NCBI RefSeq assembly: GCF_040712085.1
Contig: NZ_JBFCVK010000001.1
Coordinates: 496,001-560,000, forward strand
Source: Aquibaculum sediminis
GTDB lineage: Bacteria; Pseudomonadota; Alphaproteobacteria; Kiloniellales; DSM-21159
Direction: 5' to 3'
Length of the DNA: 64,000 bases
Shown here: one piece after another, positions 43,962 through 52,942 of the stretch
How positions within the stretch are numbered: the first letter of the stretch is position 1
Layout of the letters: each line of letters starts with the position of its first letter
The notes under the pieces: generated by a model
What the model was told of the DNA's origin: nothing
What the model saw: the letters and a program-made list of their open reading frames with translations, nothing else
Database searches by the model: none
Made by a program: the position numbers and the translations under genes

Positions 43962-44037
43962 TTGTCTCTATAGCAGAGGGCTGCTCAGCGCCTTCGCCGC
44001 GCGCATGCCCAGAAGCGACGACAGGGAAGGAAAGATT

Positions 44038-45228
44038 ATGCCCGAGGTTATCAATCTGCAGCGCCGCTACCTGCTGGCCGGAACCGCCGCCACAGCGGTC
44101 GCGGCAGGGACATTTGCACCAGGTGCGAGCCTGCGTGCCAGCGAAGGCAGCGACCTGCCGGACTATGTGAACTGGAAAGAACCGGATGCGCTGATCATCC
44201 ACTCGGACAACACGATTGAGACCAAGCGCAGCGCTTTCGGCACCGCCAGCATCACACCCGAAGACCGGCTTTATATCCGCAACAACGTCTCTCCGCCCCC
44301 GATGTCCATCGTCGAGGACCGCGATTCCTGGGAGGTATCGATCGAGGGCGTGGGCGAGCCGCGCACACTGACCCTGGGCGAACTGAAGACCATGGGCATC
44401 GAGACCTTGACCATGGTGCTGCAATGCTCCGGCAACGGACGCGCCTTCTTCGACCATGATCCCAGCGGCACCCAGTGGCAGCTCGGTGCCGCCGGCAACG
44501 TGATGTGGACCGGCGTGCCCCTGCGCACTGTTGTGGAGGCCTTGGGCGGTGTTGCCGAGGGCGCAGTCTATGTCACCGGGACGGGCGGCGAAGAACTTCC
44601 GGAGGGAATCGATCCCCTGTCGATCATGGTCGAACGATCCATCCCCCTTGAGGCGATGGAAGACATCCTGCTTGCCTGGGACATCAATGGCGAGCCGATT
44701 TCCCTCGCACACGGTGGTCCCTTGCGCATGGTGGTGCCGGGCTACACCGGCGTGAACAACGTAAAGTACATCAAGAAGATTGCTTTCACCGAGGAGGAAT
44801 CTCCGGCCCGGATCCAGCAAACCCGCTATCGCCTCATGCCGGTGGGCGAGGAAGGCGGACCGCAGTGGCCGTCGGTCTGGAAGATGGACGTGAAGTCCTG
44901 GATCACCGGGCCGCTCGACAATCGCGGCGCCGGCCCCGTGCTGGTCACCGGCGTGGCCTTCGGCGGCACCAATCCGGTCGATACTGTCGAGGTCTCGGTC
45001 GATGGCGGAGAGACCTGGCATCAGGCCGATTTTATCGGTCCCGATCTCGGACGCTTTGCCTGGCGCCCCTTCGTTCTGGCCGTCGACCTGGAGCCCGGCA
45101 ACCACCTGCTGGTGAGCCGCGCCACCGACAGCGAGGGCAACAGCCAGCCGGAGGAATCCGAACCAAACCAGTCGGGCTACAGCCACAATGGTTGGCGCGC
45201 GCCCGGCGCTGAAATCACTGTTTCCTGA
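44038..45228 (+). CDS. sorA: Sulfite dehydrogenase molybdenum subunit (SorA/SoxC-like)
   Basis: A 396-residue sulfite-oxidase-family enzyme that oxidises sulfite to sulfate in the periplasm. The start MPEVINLQRRYLLAGTAATA opens a Tat signal (RRYLLAG then a hydrophobic run), fitting a folded Mo cofactor protein. The Mo-ligand Cys is in VLQCSGNGRAFF near residue 127. HGGPLRMVVPGYTGVNNVKY near 225 and the C-terminal dimer domain (VSVDGGETWHQADF, HNGWRAPGAEITV) are typical. A cytochrome c gene follows by 67 bases, as in sorAB. The ribosome site is GGAAGGA. Confidence 0.93.
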   Translation: MPEVINLQRRYLLAGTAATAVAAGTFAPGASLRASEGSDLPDYVNWKEPDALIIHSDNTIETKRSAFGTASITPEDRLYIRNNVSPPPMSIVEDRDSWEVSIEGVGEPRTLTLGELKTMGIETLTMVLQCSGNGRAFFDHDPSGTQWQLGAAGNVMWTGVPLRTVVEALGGVAEGAVYVTGTGGEELPEGIDPLSIMVERSIPLEAMEDILLAWDINGEPISLAHGGPLRMVVPGYTGVNNVKYIKKIAFTEEESPARIQQTRYRLMPVGEEGGPQWPSVWKMDVKSWITGPLDNRGAGPVLVTGVAFGGTNPVDTVEVSVDGGETWHQADFIGPDLGRFAWRPFVLAVDLEPGNHLLVSRATDSEGNSQPEESEPNQSGYSHNGWRAPGAEITVS

Positions 45229-45295
45229 TCCCGTAGCCCCTCGTCCCCCGTCCGCAATGCGGGCGAGGGACCCCTTTTTTCAACGGAACCCTTGG

Positions 45296-45634
45296 ATGAA
45301 CCGGACACTGCTTGGGCTGCCGGCGCTCGCTGCGACGGCCCTGTTGCTCCTCGCCCCTCTCGACGGCGCCCGCGCCGAAAACGACAGCAACCTCGAACAG
45401 GGCCGCAGCCTTTTCACCGAACAGGCCGAGCCGCCCTGCGCCCTCTGCCACACATTGAAGGACGCCGGGGCCGGCGGCACCATCGGGCCGAGCCTCGACG
45501 TCATGCAGCCTGAATCCGAGGTCGTGCTGCGCGCCATCACCCAGGGCATCGGCCCCATGATGCCCTACGACGATCTAAGCGAAGAGGAAAAGCAGACCTT
45601 GGCCGATTACGTCGCCCAGGTGGCCGGCCAGTAA
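45296..45634 (+). CDS. sorB: Monoheme cytochrome c, sulfite dehydrogenase electron acceptor
   Basis: A 112-residue periplasmic cytochrome c. MNRTLLGLPALAATALLLLA with DGARA is a Sec signal peptide. The heme motif is CALCH near residue 48, with a likely axial Met in GPMMPYDDLSEEEKQTLADY. It begins 67 bases after sorA and by SorAB analogy takes electrons from sulfite to cytochrome oxidase. It could also serve other donors. Confidence 0.88.
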   Translation: MNRTLLGLPALAATALLLLAPLDGARAENDSNLEQGRSLFTEQAEPPCALCHTLKDAGAGGTIGPSLDVMQPESEVVLRAITQGIGPMMPYDDLSEEEKQTLADYVAQVAGQ

Positions 45635-45643
45635 CGCGACGGA

Positions 45644-45678
45644 AACGCCCTGGCAGGCCGCAGGTCAGCCGGGGCGTT
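45644..45678. terminator. Possible convergent terminator
   Basis: AACGCCC at 45644-45650 pairs with GGGCGTT at 45672-45678, with a long loop that has further self-pairing. It lies between the convergent sorB and aldolase genes; the U-tract is weak. Confidence 0.35.
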
Positions 45679-45692
45679 CCTCAGTTCTACCC

Positions 45693-46481
45693 TCAGCCCC
45701 AGGCTTTGCGCTGGGCCTCCAGCGAGGCACGGGCGGAATCGCGCAGCAGCGCCACATCGGCGTCCTGCAGGATCATGCGATAGCCACCGCTTGCCTTGAG
45801 CTGCGCCAGGGAGCGGTTGGGGCTGACGATTGCCCCTAGACCACGACCCGCTGCGCGACAGGCCTCCTCAACCCGTGTGACCATGGCATCGACCTCCGGC
45901 GCGTCCAGCCGGTTGAACAGCCCCGCATCGGCGGCAAGGTCGTTGGGTCCGATGAACAGCAGATCGACGCCGTCAACGGCCGCGATGCTCTCGATGTTCT
46001 CCACCGCCTCGCAAGTTTCGATCTGGCAGATCACGAGGAGTTCCTCCGCCTCGAAGCGGCTCAGGTAGTCGTCGAGGTCCAGCCCGAAGCGCGAGGCCCG
46101 CACGATGGAGGCGGCATAGCCGCGCTTGCCCCGGGGCGGATAGCGACAGGCAGCGACGGCGGCCTCGGCCTCCTCGGCGGTATTGACCGAGGGCACCATG
46201 ACGCCGCGCACGCCCGCATCGAGGACCCGCTTGATCGCCACCGGATCGTTCTGCGGAATGCGCGTCAGCGGCAGGCAGCCAGTACCCTTCATCGCCTGCA
46301 TCATGCCAATGGTGTCGCCGATGGAGTGGGGGCCATGTTCCATATCCATCATGGCGCAGTCGTAGCCGCATTCGGCCAGCACCTCGGCGACCATGGGCGA
46401 GCCCAGTTCAAGCCACACACCGAAGAGCGTTTCCCCTGCCGCCATGCGGGCTTTGGGACCGGGCCGAGATGCTGACATCAT
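45693..46481 (-). CDS. HpcH/HpaI family class II aldolase
   Basis: A 262-residue metal-dependent aldolase, related to 4-hydroxy-2-oxoheptanedioate aldolase and to 2-dehydro-3-deoxyglucarate aldolase. Seen are GVWLELGSPMVAEVLAECG near residue 20, DMEHGPHSIGDTIGMMQAM near 46, GARGVMVPSVN-like (DAGVRGVMVPSVNTAEEAEA) near 88, ICQIETCEAVENIESIAAVD near 150 with the metal Glu, and DLLFIGPNDLA with the metal Asp. Its start ATG abuts the TAA of the Sel1/SPOR gene. The natural substrate is unknown. Confidence 0.92.
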   Translation of the reverse strand: MMSASRPGPKARMAAGETLFGVWLELGSPMVAEVLAECGYDCAMMDMEHGPHSIGDTIGMMQAMKGTGCLPLTRIPQNDPVAIKRVLDAGVRGVMVPSVNTAEEAEAAVAACRYPPRGKRGYAASIVRASRFGLDLDDYLSRFEAEELLVICQIETCEAVENIESIAAVDGVDLLFIGPNDLAADAGLFNRLDAPEVDAMVTRVEEACRAAGRGLGAIVSPNRSLAQLKASGGYRMILQDADVALLRDSARASLEAQRKAWG

Positions 46482-48020
46482 TTATTCCTTGCGCAGGGGC
46501 TGACAGAAGGCGTCGTCGTTGGAAGTCCGCAGGCGCTCACAGAATGCGCCGGCATCCTCTCGGCTGCTGAAACCGCCGGCCAGGACGCGTCGATAGGCGC
46601 CGCGGTCGGTCTCTACAGTCTGATAGTGAACGGATCGATCACCCAGCAGATCCGGGTGGGTGGCGCGGGCCTCCTGCCAAAGCCTGCCCGCGCCTTCCTG
46701 GCTTTGCATGGAGCCGAGCCAGACCGCGAAGCCGCTTCCGGCCGCGGTGGACTCGGTGGAACTGTTGCCGCCCGCCGCCTCCCCTAGCTCATCGGCATCT
46801 AAGGCTTGCGCGTCGGGCGCCGCTCGCGGGACTTCAGGAACCGTTTCAGGCTCGGGCATGGACTCGAGTGCCGCTCCCGGTTCCGGTGCGGCTTCAGACT
46901 CCTCGACCTCGCCCTGCTTCGGGTCGGCGCTCTCTGCCGTCGACTCGGCAGCATCGCTGGCCGCATCATTCGGGGCGACCGCCTCGCTCATCTCTGGCGC
47001 CAAGGCCTCCACTTCCGACAGGGGCAACTCGGTTGCCTCCGTCTCGCTGTCGTCCATTGACTCATTGCCCATATCCGCCCCTGCCTGGAAGTCGCTCTCG
47101 TCGCCTTCCAGGATGGCGGAGATCGTAGCCGACAGTGCGGTTTCTCGGCTGGCGAAGCTGGCCCCTGGTGGGGAAGCGTTGCGCGCTGGCGGCGCTGGAT
47201 CGGCCTCTTCCGGTGGATCGGGTACCGCCGGGATGTCCGGAGATTCATCCACCTCCAGCGCCCCGTCATCGTAGTACGGCTCCGCCTCCGCCGAAGTCAG
47301 TTGCGGCCTGTCGGGTGCCGGCTCAGGCGTGGCCGTGGCTTGGCGCTCTTCCCGCGCCGGCGGCTCGTCAGCGGCAAGCGGTTCACCTGCGTCGGCAGGA
47401 GCGCCGGCACCAGCGTCCCGCCCGTAGCCGTTGGTGCGCGCGCGTTCTTCCCAGGCTGCCGCCTGGCCCGCGTCGCGCGGGACGCCGACACCCAGCCGAT
47501 AGAACTCCGACAGGCCGAACTGCGCTGCTGGCAGACCGTTCTCCGCGGCGAGTTCCATCCACTCCGCAGCCCGTCGCAAGCGCGGCGCCACGCCCACGCC
47601 GTTATAGTAGGCGAGCGCCATGTTGTACTGCGCCTCTGCCTGACCGGCCTCGGCGGCGTTCTGCCAGAGATCGATGGCGCGTCGGGTGTCGCGCACCAGG
47701 CCCCGGCCTTCGAGCAGCATGAGCGCAAAATTGGTTTCGGCTGCAAGGGAGCCGCGCTGCATGGCGCGGCGATACCAAGTGCCGGCGCGCTCGGCATCGG
47801 CGCCGATGTCTGCCCCCCCCTCCTCGTAGAGTTTGCCCAGCGCAAACTCGGCCTCGGGATTGCCATTGGCCGCAGCCATCAGCCAGTTCACCTCGGCCCG
47901 TGCCGCATTGCCGTGGCCATAGGCTGCCAGGCCCGCATCGTAATCCTGGCTCCAGGCTTTACCGGGCAAACCGCTCGCCAGAACGAGCGCAAGATACAAG
48001 GGAAGGGTCAGGCGCCCCAT
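46482..48020 (-). CDS. Sel1-repeat protein with C-terminal SPOR domain
   Basis: A 512-residue envelope protein. A signal peptide (LPLYLALVLASGLPGKAWSQ) is followed by four Sel1 repeats at about 30-200 (AEFALGKLYEEGGADIGADA, YNMALAYYNGVGVAPRLRRA and relatives). Residues about 205-430 are a long acidic, Glu/Ala/Pro-rich and likely disordered linker. A SPOR domain at about 430-512 (GSGFAVWLGSMQSQEGAGRL, RRVLAGGFSSREDAGAFCER) should bind denuded septal peptidoglycan. It stands between gdhA and the aldolase and may help at the division site. Confidence 0.88.
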   Translation of the reverse strand: MGRLTLPLYLALVLASGLPGKAWSQDYDAGLAAYGHGNAARAEVNWLMAAANGNPEAEFALGKLYEEGGADIGADAERAGTWYRRAMQRGSLAAETNFALMLLEGRGLVRDTRRAIDLWQNAAEAGQAEAQYNMALAYYNGVGVAPRLRRAAEWMELAAENGLPAAQFGLSEFYRLGVGVPRDAGQAAAWEERARTNGYGRDAGAGAPADAGEPLAADEPPAREERQATATPEPAPDRPQLTSAEAEPYYDDGALEVDESPDIPAVPDPPEEADPAPPARNASPPGASFASRETALSATISAILEGDESDFQAGADMGNESMDDSETEATELPLSEVEALAPEMSEAVAPNDAASDAAESTAESADPKQGEVEESEAAPEPGAALESMPEPETVPEVPRAAPDAQALDADELGEAAGGNSSTESTAAGSGFAVWLGSMQSQEGAGRLWQEARATHPDLLGDRSVHYQTVETDRGAYRRVLAGGFSSREDAGAFCERLRTSNDDAFCQPLRKE

Positions 48021-48162
48021 GAAGAGTCACACTCGGCTGCTGCAACGCCGTCACGCTACCCGCCGCCGCCAAAGGGGGCAAGCGCCAGACATCCGGGACA
48101 GGCGACCCGTCTGAAGGGGAGCGGCGTACCCAAGGCGGCGAAGCCCGCCCCACCCCAATGGC

Positions 48163-49512
48163 TCAGACCACGCCCAGAGCCCGCATGGACTCGGCCACGC
48201 GCACGAAACCGGCAATGTTCGCGCCCAGAACATAGTTGCCCGGCGCGCCATATTCCTCCGCAGTTTCCGCGCAGGAATCATGGATACGGCGCATGATCTC
48301 CGCCAGGCGCGCCTCGGTCTGGCCGAAGGTCCAGCTGTCCCGGGAGGCGTTCTGCTGCATTTCCAGCGCCGAGGTGGCCACGCCGCCGGCGTTGGCCGCC
48401 TTGCCGGGAGCAAAAAGCACGTTCGCTTCCTGGAAGGTGCGAATGGCTTCGGGCGTGCACGGCATGTTGGCGCCCTCACCGACGACGATCACACCGTTCT
48501 TCACCAGAGTGCGGGCATCCTTGCCGGTCAGTTCGTTCTGCGTGGCCGAGGGCAGGGCCACGGTGCAGGGAACGTCCCAGACCGTGCCGCTCTCGACATA
48601 CTGGGCGTCGCCGCCCTTGCGCCGGGCATACTCGGAAATGCGCTGCCGGCGCACCTCCTTGATCTCCTTGACCAGATCCAGGTCGATGCCGGCTTCGTCC
48701 ACCACATAGCCATTGCTGTCCGAGCAGGCGATGACTCTGCCGCCGAAGGCGCGGATCTTCTCCATGGCGTAGATGGCCACATTGCCGGAGCCCGACACCA
48801 CGCAGCGCTTGCCTTCCAGGGAATCTGTGCGGCTTTCCAACATCGACTGCACAAAATAGGTGGTGCCATAGCCCGTGGCCTCTCTGCGCGCGCGCGAGCC
48901 ACCGTAAACCAGGCCCTTGCCCGTCAGCACCCCCGCCTCGAAGCGATTGGTCAGGCGCTTGTACTGGCCGAACAGGTAGCCGATCTCCCGGTCGCCCACA
49001 CCGATGTCCCCTGCCGGCACGTCCGTGTACTCGCCCACATGGCGCCAGAGCTCGGTCATGAACGACTGGCAGAAGCGCATGATTTCGCCATCGGATCGAC
49101 CGCGCGGATCAAAGTCCGACCCACCCTTGCCGCCGCCGATAGGCATGCCGGTCAGGGCGTTCTTGAAGGTCTGCTCGAAGCCCAGGAACTTGATGATGCC
49201 GACATTGACCGAGGGGTGGAAACGCAGGCCGCCCTTGTAAGGGCCCAGCGCCGAATTGAACTGCACCCGGAAGCCACGATTGATGCGCACCAGGCCACGG
49301 TCGTCGACCCAGGGCACGCGAAAGATGATCTGGCGCTCCGGTTCGCAGATACGCTCGATCAGGGCTTGGTCGGCATAGTGGGGATGCTTCGCGATCACCC
49401 GGCCCAGGCTTTCGAGAACCTCGCGAACGGCCTGGTGGAACTCTTCCTCACCGGCATTGCGGTGGACCACATCTGCCAGGATGGCTTCCAGCTTCTCGTC
49501 GATCGGCGGCAA
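48163..49512 (-). CDS. gdhA: NADP-specific glutamate dehydrogenase
   Basis: A 449-residue hexameric-type glutamate dehydrogenase, which fixes ammonia onto 2-oxoglutarate. It starts with TTG (MPPIDEKLEAILADVVH) after GGGAG. Marks are GPYKGGLRFHPSVNVGIIKF near residue 90, the catalytic Lys in MPIGGGKGGSDFDP near 125, and VSGSGNVAIYAMEKI near 240, the cofactor fold. Length fits the NADP enzyme of E. coli. It is upstream of the Sel1 gene with a 142-base gap. Confidence 0.96.
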   Translation of the reverse strand: MPPIDEKLEAILADVVHRNAGEEEFHQAVREVLESLGRVIAKHPHYADQALIERICEPERQIIFRVPWVDDRGLVRINRGFRVQFNSALGPYKGGLRFHPSVNVGIIKFLGFEQTFKNALTGMPIGGGKGGSDFDPRGRSDGEIMRFCQSFMTELWRHVGEYTDVPAGDIGVGDREIGYLFGQYKRLTNRFEAGVLTGKGLVYGGSRARREATGYGTTYFVQSMLESRTDSLEGKRCVVSGSGNVAIYAMEKIRAFGGRVIACSDSNGYVVDEAGIDLDLVKEIKEVRRQRISEYARRKGGDAQYVESGTVWDVPCTVALPSATQNELTGKDARTLVKNGVIVVGEGANMPCTPEAIRTFQEANVLFAPGKAANAGGVATSALEMQQNASRDSWTFGQTEARLAEIMRRIHDSCAETAEEYGAPGNYVLGANIAGFVRVAESMRALGVV

Positions 49513-49764
49513 GGCTTGCTACTCCCCTGAGTGTGTCTCTCCTCTGCACCCAGCCCGGAACAGGAGCAGGTCGCGTCTTGTTGTAATCGCTTTGCGGTCC
49601 AATAAGACTGAATCTGCTCTGTCTCTTTGGCACCAGACCGGATTCACGGACGAGCGCCCCGATGGCAGCGGGCGTGCCTGAATAAACGTACACAAACGGA
49701 ATCAAAAGCAGGATTCTTGCGTCACAGCGTCGCGTTCACAGCAGGGCTGGCCGCAACTGGCCGC
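49513..49764. other. Intergenic region before gdhA
   Basis: About 250 bases between the methyltransferase stop and the gdhA start, both on the minus strand, so it holds the gdhA promoter and the methyltransferase 3' end. No RNA gene or conserved frame was recognised. A GGAAC at 49557 lacks a CGTT 16-17 bases on. Confidence 0.45.
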
Positions 49765-50451
49765 CTAGCAAGGGGTGGTTGGAGCCATCGGCCGACGCAA
49801 CAGCGCCACGTCCTTGACCGGAACTTCGATGCTCCAATCCCGGGAGGCTGCCAGGTATCGAAGGGTTTCTTCCCGGTAGAAGACCACGTGGGTCGGGTCC
49901 CGGCGATAGTGCCAGTTGGCGAAGCGCGTATCCTCCGTCTGGAAGCAGGTCATGATCCCCAGCCAGCCGCCTGGACGCACCAGTGCCATGAGACGCGCGA
50001 ACTCTTCTGCCGGACGGTGGAAATGCTCTGCCGTTTCCGTGCAGGTCACGAAGTCATAGGTGGCCCGCAGGACCGAGGTCTCAGGATGGAAGAAGGGGTC
50101 GTAGAGCGCCACGCTGTGGCCGGACTCGCGCAGCATGGTCGCCAGCGCCGGGGCCGGGCCGCAGCCGTAGTCCAGACCCAGTGATGCCGCCGGAAGGCGC
50201 GCCAGCAGCGCCGTCGCGAATTTCTCTAGGAAGTGGCGGTAACCGGGATCATCCGGGTGGTTCTCGTGGCTCAGATAGCAGTTATACTCCTCGTCCGCAG
50301 CAGGCTGCTGCGTCGGATCGAGAAAGCGCGCCGCGCAGACTCCACAGCGCCAGTAGCGCTTGCCCTCGACCATCATGAGGGGCTCGGGGGCCGGTTCATG
50401 ACACACCGGGCAGAATTCGGGCCGAGCAACGTCAGAGAACTGCGAATTCAT
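49765..50451 (-). CDS. Zinc-ribbon SAM methyltransferase
   Basis: A 228-residue protein: an N-terminal zinc ribbon (FCPVCHEP ... YWRCGVCAARFLDPTQ) and a class I SAM methyltransferase domain (LGLDYGCGPAPALATML near residue 93). CTETAEHFHRPAEEFARL and LVRPGGWLGIMT are typical of the Methyltransf_11 type. MNSQFSDVARPEFCPVC is preferred as start; six more residues upstream are open. The substrate is unknown. A tRNA gene lies upstream. Confidence 0.88.
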   Translation of the reverse strand: MNSQFSDVARPEFCPVCHEPAPEPLMMVEGKRYWRCGVCAARFLDPTQQPAADEEYNCYLSHENHPDDPGYRHFLEKFATALLARLPAASLGLDYGCGPAPALATMLRESGHSVALYDPFFHPETSVLRATYDFVTCTETAEHFHRPAEEFARLMALVRPGGWLGIMTCFQTEDTRFANWHYRRDPTHVVFYREETLRYLAASRDWSIEVPVKDVALLRRPMAPTTPC

Positions 50452-50600
50452 CGACGGTCCTGCGCTCACGCCGACGTGCCATGAGGTGAAGACCGAGCAT
50501 CGTTGGAAAAGGAAGCCAGCTCGGCCAAACGGTCCGCTCGCTCAGGGCAAATCTGCTTGAGAGCGCCACGCAAGAATCGACACCAATATCTTGAAAAGAT

Positions 50601-50677
50601 TGGCGGGCCCGTAGGGATTCGAACCCCAGACCTCTTCCTCCGGAGGGAAGCGCTCTATCCAGCTGAGCTACGGGCCC
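50601..50677 (-). tRNA. tRNA-Arg (anticodon CCG)
   Basis: A complete 77-base tRNA on the minus strand. The acceptor stem is GGGCCCG/CGGGCCC with an encoded CCA. The D arm is GCTCAGCTGGATAGAGC, the anticodon stem-loop CTTCC-CTCCGGA-GGAAG gives anticodon CCG (reads CGG), and the T arm is CTGGGGTTCGAATCCCTA cut at the loop GGTTCGAATCC. It stands alone. Confidence 0.97.
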
Positions 50678-50735
50678 GCGTGCGAGCGGACATTAGCCGA
50701 GGGGCCGGCATCGGACAAGCCCGCAGGAGGGTCAT

Positions 50736-51827
50736 TTACCCTTCCCGCTGCTCCACCTCCTGGGCATGTTCCTCAGGCAGCCGCTCGACAGTAGAGGGCA
50801 GGGTTCCGGTGGGGTTGTCGATCCAGGCGACAATGTCGTCGATCACCCTCGGTCCCTGCAGATCGCGGGTCAGCAGGTGCCAGCCTTCGGGATAGCGCAG
50901 GAAGCGGTGGCCCGCCGCTTGCGGCATCTCCTGCCAGAGACGCTCCACCGGCTCGGCGGGAATGATTTCGTCGCGCTCGCCATAGAGCAGCAGGGTCGGG
51001 GTGCGCACGACCGGGCCAGCCGCCAGAGCCCGGTCCATCAGGTCCACAAGCCCGGCAATGGTGTCGATGCGGGCACTGCCGAGCACCAGGGGATCGCGCC
51101 CCAGGGCGCGCAGCATCTCGATGTTGTCGGAGGCCTGGCGACGCACGCTGCTGGCCGAGGGGCGGTACCAGGGGACGGTGCGCAGAGCCACCCAGAGCCC
51201 CACGCGCTGATACCAGGGCTGTGTTTCCCGCGCCCATACGGCCGGCGCGGAGAGAATCAGGCCATCCGCATCCAGACCTTCCGGCTCGGCTTCAGCAGCC
51301 AGCAGGACCGCGCCACCCATGGATTCGCCAAAGAGGTAGAGCGGAACGCCTGGAAAGGCGCCGCGCAGGCGGGCGGCGACGGTGCGAACATCGGCGGTCA
51401 TCACCTTGCCGCCGGCCCAAAGTCCGGTGTTGGGACTCTCGCCAAAGCCACGCTGGTCGTAGGCCAAAACAGCAATGCCCTGCTGAGCCAAGGCCTCACC
51501 AAGCGGCGCAAAAGCATGGGCGTAGTCGTTGAAACCATGCAGGGCGAGGATCACCGCCCGGGGTTCCTCTTCGAGCGGCAGCCAGGCGCGTACCGCCAGT
51601 TCGAGTCCGTCAGAGCTGCGAAAATGCCCGCTGTGCGCGCGATAGCCGCGCTCCTCTGCCGCGCTCGCCTTTTCGGCCAAGCTAAAGCCCGGGCTGTGGT
51701 TTTCCGAACCGCCAGGCGCCTGCACAGGTGTGCAGGCCGTCACAGCCAGGACCAGGGCACACAACGCCCCGATGCAGAGCGCGACACGGCGGGCAAGCCA
51801 GCCCTCAGCCTTGCACAGCCCCGACAT
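50736..51827 (-). CDS. Alpha/beta hydrolase lipoprotein, monoacylglycerol lipase-like
   Basis: A 363-residue protein with a lipobox (LCALVLAVTACTP) near residue 30, so it is probably a lipoprotein. The hydrolase body has the oxyanion stretch ALHGFNDYAHAFAPLGEAL, AYDQRGFGESPN, the nucleophile elbow LFGESMGGAVLLAAE and the acid/His pair in LLLYGERDEIIPAEPVERL and YPEGWHLLTRDLQG. This is the lysophospholipase/monoglyceride lipase group. Its start overlaps the end of the ABC ATPase gene by 23 bases, so they share a transcript. Confidence 0.9.
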   Translation of the reverse strand: MSGLCKAEGWLARRVALCIGALCALVLAVTACTPVQAPGGSENHSPGFSLAEKASAAEERGYRAHSGHFRSSDGLELAVRAWLPLEEEPRAVILALHGFNDYAHAFAPLGEALAQQGIAVLAYDQRGFGESPNTGLWAGGKVMTADVRTVAARLRGAFPGVPLYLFGESMGGAVLLAAEAEPEGLDADGLILSAPAVWARETQPWYQRVGLWVALRTVPWYRPSASSVRRQASDNIEMLRALGRDPLVLGSARIDTIAGLVDLMDRALAAGPVVRTPTLLLYGERDEIIPAEPVERLWQEMPQAAGHRFLRYPEGWHLLTRDLQGPRVIDDIVAWIDNPTGTLPSTVERLPEEHAQEVEQREG

Positions 51828-52827
51828 CGTCTCTCCCGGCCGAATCGTCCGTCGCATGAGCCCCGCTCGTCAGCTGCAAGAAAATGTCTTCCAGATCGGC
51901 TTCCTCCGTTCGCAGGTCGGCTACGGTCAAGCCGGCGCGCGAGAGGGCTTCGAGAATGTGCGCCACCGGGCTCTCGCTTGCCTTGTAGCGGAAAATCAGG
52001 CGGTTCGCGGCGGCGAGCTCTGGAGCAAAGGCTTGCAGCTCGGGCGGCGTTACGCGCAGCTCCCCTTCCACCGTCACCTGCAACTCCTTGTTATCGAGCC
52101 GCTGCAGAAGCTGCTCCTTCGGCTCGCAGGCGATCACCCGACCGTGGTTGATGATGGCGATGGTATCGCAGAGCTCCTCGGCCTCTTCGAGATAGTGCGT
52201 GGTCAGCAGCACGGTCGTGCCGGCGGCGTTGAGGGCACGCACCTGAGACCAGAGCTGCTGACGCAGTTCGATATCCACCCCGGCGGTCGGCTCATCGAGC
52301 ACCAGAATGGGCGGGGCGTGCACCATGGCCTTGGCCACCATGAGACGCCGGCGCATACCACCGGAAAGGGTTCGGGTGTAAGCGTCTGCCTTGTCCAGCA
52401 GCCCCAGGCTTTCGAGGATCTCATTGGTGCGCCGTTCGCGCTTCGGCACGCCGTAGAGGCCGGCCTGCAGTTCCAGAAGTTCGTGGGGCGTGAAGAAGGG
52501 GTCGATGTTGAGTTCCTGCGGCACCACGCCGATGGCGGCCCGAGACATGCGCGTGTCCCGGTCGATGTCGTAGCCCCAGATCGCTGCCTGACCGCTGGTC
52601 TTGCGCACCAGACCCGCGAGAATGTTGATCAGTGTCGACTTTCCCGCACCATTAGGGCCGAGCAGTGCAAAGAGCGAGCCGCGCGGCACCGTGAGATCGA
52701 TGTCGTGCAGCGCGACCTTTTCCGGGCTGCGACCGCTGCCCTTGTAGACCTTCCTCAGGCCCGAAACGGACACGGCATCCCGAGGAAGCTGGGCAGTGGC
52801 GGCGATTTTCTGGTCTTGCAGTTGCAT
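51805..52827 (-). CDS. ABC transporter ATPase (YadG/DrrA-like), no permease nearby
   Basis: A 340-residue ABC ATPase of the export type. Walker A is LLGPNGAGKSTLINIL, signature RTLSGGMRRRLMVAKAM, Walker B ILVLDEPTAGVDIEL and switch LTTHYLEEAEELCD. The C-terminal 90 residues are the usual DrrA-type tail. The partner permease (YadH type) is not in the window. The downstream gene is a lipoprotein hydrolase that overlaps it, an unusual pairing. A 12-bp palindrome lies just before the start. Confidence 0.92.
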   Translation of the reverse strand: MQLQDQKIAATAQLPRDAVSVSGLRKVYKGSGRSPEKVALHDIDLTVPRGSLFALLGPNGAGKSTLINILAGLVRKTSGQAAIWGYDIDRDTRMSRAAIGVVPQELNIDPFFTPHELLELQAGLYGVPKRERRTNEILESLGLLDKADAYTRTLSGGMRRRLMVAKAMVHAPPILVLDEPTAGVDIELRQQLWSQVRALNAAGTTVLLTTHYLEEAEELCDTIAIINHGRVIACEPKEQLLQRLDNKELQVTVEGELRVTPPELQAFAPELAAANRLIFRYKASESPVAHILEALSRAGLTVADLRTEEADLEDIFLQLTSGAHATDDSAGRDDVGAVQG

Positions 52828-52834
52828 GGCTTGA

Positions 52835-52846
52835 TGACTTAAGTCA
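52835..52846. repeat. Perfect 12-bp palindrome in the ABC ATPase leader
   Basis: TGACTTAAGTCA, its own reverse complement, lies seven bases before the ATPase start codon. It could be a repressor site. It is close to the ribosome site, so it could also affect translation. Confidence 0.4.
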
Positions 52847-52942
52847 CCCGCCGCCGGGGTGCAAGGCAGCGATCGCTGCCGTTGCCAGCGGAGCGAGGCC
52901 CACTATGATCGGTGCGGAACTGCAAGTCGTTGGAGGGGTTGG

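Noticed and set aside
49557..49585. GGAAC near the gdhA start
   Set aside because: It is on the wrong strand for gdhA and no CGTT stands at the right spacing.
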